Translations under genes and position numbers: made by a program
Notes under the pieces: generated by a model
What the model was told of the DNA's origin: nothing
The model's input: the letters and a program-made list of their open reading frames with translations, nothing else
Database searches by the model: none
Shown here: piece by piece, positions 57,388-64,000 of the stretch
How the letters are laid out: each line of letters opens with the position of its first letter
How positions within the stretch are numbered: position 1 is the stretch's first letter
From: Alphaproteobacteria bacterium
GTDB lineage: Bacteria > Pseudomonadota > Alphaproteobacteria > Micropepsales > Micropepsaceae
Assembly: GCA_947462105.1 (NCBI GenBank)
Contig: CANHNJ010000012.1
Span: 1 to 64,000 of the forward strand
Length of the DNA stretch: 64,000 bases
Direction: 5' to 3'

Positions 57388-60300
57388 ATGAATCCCTGCG
57401 CACCTTTCATCCAGCGGCCGGTCGCCACCTCCCTGTTGGCCATCGCGATCCTGCTGGTGGGCCTGACCGGCTTTAAATACCTGCCGCTCTCGGCCCTGCC
57501 GGAAGTGGATTATCCCACCATCCAGGTGCAGGCCTTCTATCCGGGCGCCAGCCCGGACGTGATGGCGACGTCCGTCACGGCGGTGCTGGAGCGCAATTTC
57601 GGCCAGATGCCGGGCCTGAAGGAAATGACCTCGGTCTCCTCCGGCGGCCAGTCCATCGTCACGCTGCAGTTCGACCTGACGCTCAGCCTCGACATCGCCG
57701 AACAGCAGGTCCAGGCCGCGATCAACCAGGGCGGCTCGCTGCTGCCCGCACTGCCGCAGCCGCCGATCTACCGCAAGGTCAATCCGGCCGACGCGCCCGT
57801 GATCACGCTGGCGCTGCATTCCAAGACCATGCGGCTGACCGAGGTGCAGGACATTGCCGACACCCGCATCGCCCAGAAGATCTCGCAGCTTCCCGGCGTC
57901 GGCGTCGTCTCCATGCCCGGCGCGCCGCGCCCGGCCGTGCGCGTGCAGGCCAACCTGCAGCAGCTCTCGGCCTATGGCCTGAACATCGACGACCTGCGCA
58001 CCACCATCTCGAACAACAATTCCAATGCCGCCAAGGGTACCTTTGACGGCGCCACCCAGTCCTACACCATCAACGCCAACGACCAGTTGCGCACCGCCGA
58101 CGAGTATCGCCGCATCATCGTCACCTACAAGAACGGCGCCCCGGTCTATCTCGCCGATGTCGCGTCGGTGGTCGAAAGCGCTGAGAACAACATGCTGGGC
58201 AGCTGGGCCGGTCTGGCCGGCGGCAACGGCACCATCCCGGCCGTGCTGGTCAATGTGCAGCGCCAGCCGCTGGCCAACGTCATCGGCGTGGTCGACGCCA
58301 TCAAGGCCCTGGTGCCGCAGATGCGCGCCAACCTGCCCGGTTCGATGACGCTGGACATTCTCACCGACCGCACCGATTCGATCCGCGCCTCGGTCCATGA
58401 CACCCAGATCGAATTGGTGCTGGCCGTGATCCTGGTCGTGCTGGTGATCTTCGTCTTCCTGCGCAACATCCCGGCCACCATCATCCCGGGCCTGTCGGTG
58501 CCGCTCTCCATCATCGGCACCTTTGCGGTGATGTACCTGCTGGGCTTCTCGCTCAACAACCTGTCGCTGATGGCGCTCACCATCTCCGCCGGCTTCGTGG
58601 TCGATGACGCCATCGTGATGATCGAGAACATCTCGCGCTATCTCGAACAGGGTGAAACCCCGTTCAACGCCGCCATGCGGGGCGCGGGCGAAATCGGCTT
58701 CACCATCGTCTCGCTGACCGTGTCGCTGATCGCGGTGCTGATCCCGCTGCTGTTCATGGAAGATGTCGTGGGGCGCCTGTTCCGCGAATTCGCCCTGACC
58801 CTGACCATCTGCATCCTGATCTCGGCCGTGGTGTCGCTCACCGTGGTGCCGATGCTCTGCGCCAAGCTGATGCACAGCCACGATCCGGCCCATCCCCAGC
58901 TGCATGGCAAGTTCTTCACCGTGACCGAGGAATGGTACGAGAAGCTGGTCGCCGGCTATGACCGCATCCTGGTCTGGGTGCTGAACTATCAGCGTTTCAC
59001 CCTGATGGTGGCGGTAGGCACGCTGGCGCTGACGGTGCTGATGTACACTTTCATTCCCAAGGGCTTCTTCCCGCTGCAGGACACCGGCTTCGTCCAGGCC
59101 ATTACCGAGGCTGGCCCCACCGTTTCCTATGAAGCGATGGCGCGCCGCCAGGACGATCTGGCCCGCGAAGTGCTCAAGGACCCGGCGGTGGACAGCCTGT
59201 CGTCCTTCATCGGCGTCGACGGCACCAACAACACGCTCAACAGCGGCCGCTTCATGATCAAGCTCAAGGCCAAGGGCGAGCGCGACAACATCACGGCGGT
59301 CGTGGCCCGCCTGAAGCAGCTGGGCAGCGTCGTGCCCGGCATCACCTTCTATCTGCAGCCGGTGCAGGATCTTTCCACCGACTCCGCCGTCGGCCGCGCC
59401 CAGTACAATTTCGTGCTGCAGTCCGCCTCGACCGCCGAGCTCACCGCCTTTGTCCCCAAGCTGATGGACCAGTTGGCCAAGACGCCGGGTGTCGCCAACG
59501 CCACCACGCCGTTCCTGGCCAAGGGCCTTTCCGCCTATCTGGTGCTGGACCGCGACACCGCCGCCCGCTTCGGCATCACCTCGGTCACCATCGCCAATGC
59601 GCTCTATTCCAGCTTCGGCCAGCGCATCGTCACCACCATGTACACCCAGTCCAACCAGTATCGCGTGATCCTGGAAGCCGACCCCAAGGTGCAGGATTCG
59701 ATCCGCTCGCTGGAGGAGATCTATGTCCCGGCGGCCGGTGGCGGCCAGGTGCAGCTCGCCACCGTGGCGAAGGTCGAACAGCGCACCGTGCCGCTGCAGA
59801 TCACCCATCTGGGCCAGTTCCCCTCCGCCAACATCTCCTTCGATGTGGCGCCGGGCTATTCGCTGGGCGCCACGGTCAATGCGATCCTCGAGGCGCAGCA
59901 GGCGGCGGGCATGCCGCCCTCCATCACCGCCCAGTTCCAGGGTTCGGCCAACTCGTTCCAGTCGGCGCTTTCGAGCCAGGTGCTCCTGCTCATCGCCGCC
60001 ATCATCACGGTCTATATCGTGCTGGGCGTGCTGTATGAGAGCTTCATCCACCCGGTGACCATCCTCTCCACCCTGCCGTCGGCGGGCGTGGGCGCGCTGC
60101 TGGCGCTGATCCTGACCGGCCGCGACCTATCCATCGTCTCGATCATCGGCATCATTCTGCTGATCGGCATCGTGATGAAGAACGCGATCATGATGATCGA
60201 CTTCGCGCTCGAAGCCGAGCGCAACGAGGGCAAGGATGCCACCACGGCCATCCACCAGGCGGCGCGCCTGCGCTTCCGTCCTATCCTGATGACCACCGTG

Positions 60301-60531
60301 GCGGCGCTGTTCGGTGCCCTGCCGCTGGTGTTCGGTTCGGGCATGGGCGCGGAACTGCGCCAGCCGCTGGGCATCTCGATCTGCGGCGGCCTGATCATGA
60401 GCCAGCTGCTCACGCTCTTCACCACGCCGGTGATCTATATTTACTTCAGCCGGCTGGGCGATGATTTCCAGGCCTGGCGGAACCGCCGTCGCGGCGTTCC
60501 CGCCACCCCGGCACCGCAGACAAACGGATAG
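57388..60531 (+). CDS. RND multidrug efflux permease (MdtB-like)
   Basis: 1047 residues, normal length for HAE1-type permeases. N-terminal TM1 leads to two large periplasmic loops and 12 membrane helices. The proton-relay pair is intact in TM4: D406-D407 in GFVVDDAIVMIENISRYLE. The C-terminal half carries PSAGVGALLALILTGRD and FRPILMTTVAALFGALPLVF. It forms a hetero-trimer with the next gene in MdtBC-type pumps and exports drugs, bile salts or metals by proton antiport. Confidence 0.95.
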   Translation: MNPCAPFIQRPVATSLLAIAILLVGLTGFKYLPLSALPEVDYPTIQVQAFYPGASPDVMATSVTAVLERNFGQMPGLKEMTSVSSGGQSIVTLQFDLTLSLDIAEQQVQAAINQGGSLLPALPQPPIYRKVNPADAPVITLALHSKTMRLTEVQDIADTRIAQKISQLPGVGVVSMPGAPRPAVRVQANLQQLSAYGLNIDDLRTTISNNNSNAAKGTFDGATQSYTINANDQLRTADEYRRIIVTYKNGAPVYLADVASVVESAENNMLGSWAGLAGGNGTIPAVLVNVQRQPLANVIGVVDAIKALVPQMRANLPGSMTLDILTDRTDSIRASVHDTQIELVLAVILVVLVIFVFLRNIPATIIPGLSVPLSIIGTFAVMYLLGFSLNNLSLMALTISAGFVVDDAIVMIENISRYLEQGETPFNAAMRGAGEIGFTIVSLTVSLIAVLIPLLFMEDVVGRLFREFALTLTICILISAVVSLTVVPMLCAKLMHSHDPAHPQLHGKFFTVTEEWYEKLVAGYDRILVWVLNYQRFTLMVAVGTLALTVLMYTFIPKGFFPLQDTGFVQAITEAGPTVSYEAMARRQDDLAREVLKDPAVDSLSSFIGVDGTNNTLNSGRFMIKLKAKGERDNITAVVARLKQLGSVVPGITFYLQPVQDLSTDSAVGRAQYNFVLQSASTAELTAFVPKLMDQLAKTPGVANATTPFLAKGLSAYLVLDRDTAARFGITSVTIANALYSSFGQRIVTTMYTQSNQYRVILEADPKVQDSIRSLEEIYVPAAGGGQVQLATVAKVEQRTVPLQITHLGQFPSANISFDVAPGYSLGATVNAILEAQQAAGMPPSITAQFQGSANSFQSALSSQVLLLIAAIITVYIVLGVLYESFIHPVTILSTLPSAGVGALLALILTGRDLSIVSIIGIILLIGIVMKNAIMMIDFALEAERNEGKDATTAIHQAARLRFRPILMTTVAALFGALPLVFGSGMGAELRQPLGISICGGLIMSQLLTLFTTPVIYIYFSRLGDDFQAWRNRRRGVPATPAPQTNG

Positions 60532-60540
60532 GATCGCGCC

Positions 60541-63500
60541 ATGATCTCTGCCTTTGTGCGCCGCCCGATCGCCACCACCCTGCTGGCCATAGGGTTGGCG
60601 CTGTCGGGCATCGGCGCCTTGTCGCTGCTGCCGGTGGCGCCGATGCCGAACATCGACATTCCCACCATCAACGTCTCGGCCAACCTGCCGGGCGCCAGCC
60701 CAGAGACGATGTCCTCGGCGGTGGCGACGCCGCTGGAGCGCCATCTGGGCGCCATCGCCTATGTCACCGAGATGACGTCGCGCTCCAGCCTGGGCAGCAC
60801 CAACGTCACGCTGCAATTCGACATCAGCCGCGACATTGACGGCGCGCTGCGCGGCGTGCAGGCCGCGATCCAGGCGGCGATGACCGACCTGCCATCCTCG
60901 CTGCGCAACCCGCCCAATGCCCGCAAGTTCAACCCCGCGCAGCAGCCCATCCTGTCGCTGGCCCTGACCTCCTCGACCATGACGCCGGCGCAGATCTACG
61001 ACCAGGCGTCCAACATCCTGCAGCAGCGCCTGTCCCAGATTCCCGGCGTCGGTGACGCCACGCCGCAAGGCGCCTCGGCCCCCGCCGTGCGGGTGGAGCT
61101 CAATCCCCGCGCCGTCTTCAAGCTGGGCATCAACCTCAACACCGTCCGCAATGCCATTTCGTCGGCCAATGCCGGCGCCAACAGCCCCAAGGGCTCCATC
61201 GAGCAGGGCGACCAGCGGGTCCAGATCTACGCCAACGACAATGCCTCGGCCGCCAAGGACTTCCAGAACCTGATCGTCGCCTACCGCAACAATTCGCCGG
61301 TGCGGCTGTCGGATGTCGCCACCGTCTATGACGGCCAGGAAAATGTGCGCAATCTGGGCGTCGCCAACGGCAAGCCGGCGGTGATCATCAATGTCACCCA
61401 GCAGCCGGGCAGCAACGTCATCCAGGTGGTGGACCGCATCAAGGCGATCCTGCCGGAGCTGCAAAAGTCGCTGCCCTCCGCCATCGACCCCATCGTGGTG
61501 GTGCAGGACCCCACCGTCTCGATCCGCAACTCGGTGCGCCATGTCGAGATGACGCTGATCCTCTCCACCCTGCTGGTGGTGCTGGTGGTCTTCGCCTTCC
61601 TGCGCAATGTCCGCGCCACGATGGTGCCGGCGGTCTCGGTGCCGCTGGCGCTGCTGGGCACCTTCAGCGGCATGTATGTGATGGGCTACAGCCTGAACAA
61701 TTTCTCGCTGATGGCGCTGATCATCTCGACCGGGTTCGTGGTCGATAACGCCATTGTCGTGCTGGAAAACGTCACCCGCCATCTCGAAGCCGGCCGCAAC
61801 CGGCTGGAAGCGGCGATGATCGGCACCAGCGAAGTCGCCTTCACCGTGATCTCGATGAGCATTTCGCTGATCGCGGTGTTCATCCCGATCCTGATGATGC
61901 CGGGCATCGTCGGCAAGGTGTTCCACGAATTCGCCATGGTACTTTGCATCGCCATCGCCGTCTCGATGATCATTTCGCTCAGCGTCACGCCGATGATGTG
62001 CTCGTTCCTCAGCGTGCCCGACCCGGACAGGGAAAATGCGCTGGCGCGCGGCGCCCGCAAGATTTTCGACATCAGCCTGGATTTCTATCGCCGCACGCTC
62101 GGCTGGGCGCTGGACAATCCCAAGACCATCATGGCGACGCTGGCCGTCGCCATCTATCTCACCATCCATCTCTATTCGATCCTGCCCACCGGCTTCTTCC
62201 CGCAGACCGACGAAGGCCGCCTCAACGGCAATATCCGCGGCGACCAGACCGCGTCGTTTGAATCGATGCGGCCCAAATTCCTGAAGTTCATGGACATCAT
62301 CCGCCAGGACCCTGCGGTCGCGACCGTGGCCGGTTCACTGGGCGGCGGCGGTGGCTTCGGCGGCGGCGGTGGTGCCAACGGCAATCTGTGGATCACGCTC
62401 AAGTCCCCGGCCGAGCGCGGCTATGTCACCAGCGAGGAAGTCCGCGTCCGCCTGATGCCGAAATTCGCCGACATCACTGGCGCCCGCGCCTTCCTCAATT
62501 CGGTGAGCTCCACCGGCGTGCGCGCCGGCGCCCGCCAGGGCACCGGCAATTACCAGTACACCGTGCAGGCCGACACGATTGAAGACCTGAAGGAATGGGT
62601 GCCCAAGATCCAGGACGCGCTCTTCAACGTGCCCGAAATCGAATCCGTGGACCCCGACCAGCAGCCAGGTGGCCTGGAGCTGCAGTTGCAGATTGATCGC
62701 CAGACCGCCGCGCGCATGGGCCTGGCCACCAACCTGATCTCCGGCACGCTGGGCAATCTGTTCAGCCAGGCGGCGGTCTCGACCATCTATCAGGACAAGA
62801 ACCAGTATCGCGTCATCATGGAAGTGGCGCCCAGCTTCTGGAAGAGCCCGGATTCGCTGCGCGACGTCTATGTCTCGACCTCCGGCAACGTTTCCGGCTC
62901 GCAGGCCACTGCCGGCAGCGTTGCCAGCAACGTCGCGCCCGCAGGCTCCGACGCCGGCGCGCTGTCCTCGGCCCAGGCTGCGGCGGAAGCGGTGCGCAAC
63001 CAGCAGCAGAACGCGCTGTCCGGGCGCGCCGGCAACACCAGCGCCGCCGTCTCGACCCGCGTCGAGAAGATGGTGCCGCTGTCGGCCTTCGTCACGATGG
63101 CCCCGGGCACCTCGCCGCTGTCGGTCAACCATCAGGGCCCGTTCGTAGCCACCACCTTCTCCTATGGCGTGCCGGAAGGCATTTCGGTGGGGCAGGCGAC
63201 GGATGCGATCAACAAGACGCTGGAGCGCATCAACGTGCCGATCTCGGTACATGGCGGCTTCGCCGGCACCGCCCAGCTCGCCAACAATTCGATGGCGGCG
63301 ATCCCGATGCTGATCCTGGCGGCGATCGTCATCATCTACATCGTGCTGGGCATGCTCTATGAGAGCTACATCCACCCACTCACCATCCTGTCGACGCTGC
63401 CGTCGGCGGGTGTGGGTGCGCTGCTGGCGCTGCTGCTGTTCCGCATCGAGTTCAGCCTGATCGCCTTCATCGGCGTGATGCTGCTGATCGGCGTGGTCAA

Positions 63501-63861
63501 GAAGAACGCCATCATCATGATCGACTTCGCCATCCAGTTGCAGCGGGCCGAAAATCTGAGCCCGCGCGATGCGATCTACCGCGCGTCGGTGATGCGCTTC
63601 CGTCCCATCATGATGACCACGCTGGGCGCCATCCTGGGCGCGCTGCCGCTGGCCATCGGCATCGGCGAGGGTTACGAACTGCGCCAGCCCTTGGGTATCG
63701 CCACCGTGGGCGGCCTGGTGGTCAGCCAGGCGCTGACGCTCTACACCACGCCGGTGATCTACATGTATCTCGACCGCTTCGGCTCCTGGTGCACCCGCAC
63801 CTGGCACCGCCTGTATGGCGGCCTGTTCCGCCAGGCCCCGGCCGTGGCGCCGGCCGAGTAA
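60541..63861 (+). CDS. RND multidrug efflux permease (MdtC-like), enlarged
   Basis: 1106 residues, about 60-70 longer than normal. Two inserts are visible: a Gly-rich segment near 601-614 and a Ser/Ala/Gln-rich loop at about 781-840 (SGNVSGSQATAGSVASNVAP and following) in the C-terminal periplasmic part. The TM4 proton pair reads D402-N403 (GFVVDNAIVVLENVTRHLE), so the second acidic residue is replaced by Asn. The rest (PSAGVGALLALLLFRIE, MRFRPIMMTTLGAILGALPL) is standard. It pairs with the upstream permease and adaptor. No TolC gene follows on this strand. A terminator is at 63881. Confidence 0.94.
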   Translation: MISAFVRRPIATTLLAIGLALSGIGALSLLPVAPMPNIDIPTINVSANLPGASPETMSSAVATPLERHLGAIAYVTEMTSRSSLGSTNVTLQFDISRDIDGALRGVQAAIQAAMTDLPSSLRNPPNARKFNPAQQPILSLALTSSTMTPAQIYDQASNILQQRLSQIPGVGDATPQGASAPAVRVELNPRAVFKLGINLNTVRNAISSANAGANSPKGSIEQGDQRVQIYANDNASAAKDFQNLIVAYRNNSPVRLSDVATVYDGQENVRNLGVANGKPAVIINVTQQPGSNVIQVVDRIKAILPELQKSLPSAIDPIVVVQDPTVSIRNSVRHVEMTLILSTLLVVLVVFAFLRNVRATMVPAVSVPLALLGTFSGMYVMGYSLNNFSLMALIISTGFVVDNAIVVLENVTRHLEAGRNRLEAAMIGTSEVAFTVISMSISLIAVFIPILMMPGIVGKVFHEFAMVLCIAIAVSMIISLSVTPMMCSFLSVPDPDRENALARGARKIFDISLDFYRRTLGWALDNPKTIMATLAVAIYLTIHLYSILPTGFFPQTDEGRLNGNIRGDQTASFESMRPKFLKFMDIIRQDPAVATVAGSLGGGGGFGGGGGANGNLWITLKSPAERGYVTSEEVRVRLMPKFADITGARAFLNSVSSTGVRAGARQGTGNYQYTVQADTIEDLKEWVPKIQDALFNVPEIESVDPDQQPGGLELQLQIDRQTAARMGLATNLISGTLGNLFSQAAVSTIYQDKNQYRVIMEVAPSFWKSPDSLRDVYVSTSGNVSGSQATAGSVASNVAPAGSDAGALSSAQAAAEAVRNQQQNALSGRAGNTSAAVSTRVEKMVPLSAFVTMAPGTSPLSVNHQGPFVATTFSYGVPEGISVGQATDAINKTLERINVPISVHGGFAGTAQLANNSMAAIPMLILAAIVIIYIVLGMLYESYIHPLTILSTLPSAGVGALLALLLFRIEFSLIAFIGVMLLIGVVKKNAIIMIDFAIQLQRAENLSPRDAIYRASVMRFRPIMMTTLGAILGALPLAIGIGEGYELRQPLGIATVGGLVVSQALTLYTTPVIYMYLDRFGSWCTRTWHRLYGGLFRQAPAVAPAE

Positions 63862-63880
63862 AAGTGGCTCCGCACAAACA

Positions 63881-63912
63881 AAAAAGGCGCCCATGAAGGG
63901 CGCCTTTTTCTT
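63881..63912 (+). terminator. Intrinsic terminator after the RND operon
   Basis: Perfect 12-bp stem AAAAAGGCGCCC (63881-63892) with GGGCGCCTTTTT (63898-63909), loop ATGAA, then TTCTTT. It ends the efflux operon and also the convergent minus-strand gene. Confidence 0.9.
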
Positions 63913-63930
63913 TGCGCTGGCGCGCAGTTC

Positions 63931-64000
63931 TCAGAAGTTCGGCAGGTCCTCGTTCGCCGCTTCGCCCCGGATCTGGGCGTTGCGGTTCTGGCGATAGAGG
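63931..64000 (-). CDS. C-terminus of an unidentified protein (gene runs off the window)
   Basis: A minus-strand frame open from the window edge ends at TGA 63931-63933 and encodes ...LYRQNRNAQIRGEAANEDLP, then NF. The stop lies just beyond the terminator, as expected for a convergent gene. The fragment is too short to name. Confidence 0.6.
   Translation of the reverse strand, partial: LYRQNRNAQIRGEAANEDLPNF

Noticed and set aside
56752-62169. Long minus-strand ORFs opposite the RND permeases, up to about 1100 codons
   Set aside because: Composition is His/Asp/Arg-rich with no recognisable domain, and they lie wholly opposite well-conserved permease genes.

Overview
The window is 64 kb of GC-rich chromosome from an alphaproteobacterium. 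This follows from gene order typical of the class: cycM divergent from kdsB-pheA, the SRP RNA gene directly upstream of dnaX-recR, def-fmt-truA, dapD-dapE next to murI, and rpmH-rnpA-yidD-yidC-engB-argB with a DUF1036 gene. DUF2336 and DUF1036 genes point the same way. Family-level placement is not secure from the sequence alone. No rRNA, phage, insertion sequence or CRISPR array was seen. One tRNA (Arg, ACG) and one SRP RNA are present.

Layout. 1-9.1 kb: TPR lipoprotein, TAXI-type binding protein, GST, M17 peptidase coupled to an NlpC/P60 hydrolase, cytochrome c, kdsB-pheA, pirin. 9.2-16.7 kb: nudC, ffs, dnaX-recR, two small ORFs (one apparently frameshifted), rmuC, def-fmt-truA. 16.8-30 kb: murI, dapE, dapD and a HAD nucleotidase in one tightly packed minus-strand operon, a DUF2336 gene, the rpmH-to-DUF1036 operon, ggt and a coiled-coil lipoprotein. 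30.3-37.3 kb: tRNA-Arg, then four genes for exported proteins (NHL propeller, bicupin, CE15-like esterase, M3 peptidase) that look like an accessory polymer or peptide utilisation block. 37.4-43.8 kb: leuD, leuB preceded by a duplicated copy of its own 5' end, glcB with a glycolate/lactate permease, and a CxxCxxCC protein. 44.2-50.3 kb: gltBD. 50.3-55.5 kb: an exopolysaccharide locus that appears damaged by an internal deletion and an in-frame amber codon, then a polysaccharide deacetylase and a DedA protein. 55.7-63.9 kb: a complete MdtABC-like RND efflux operon whose adaptor carries an unusual cysteine-rich tail.

Most of the window is core metabolism and information processing, packed in operons with 1-8 nt overlaps (ATGA, GTGA, TTGA, TGATG). 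Intergenic palindromic repeats occur between many transcription units. One has been absorbed into the 3' end of the M17 peptidase gene and another fills the def-fmt gap.

I did not find a clear new defence or mobile system. The best leads are the leuB leader duplication, the deletion and nonsense mutation in the exopolysaccharide locus, the Cys-rich extension on the RND adaptor, and the accessory block of exported proteins with Gly/Arg-rich tails.
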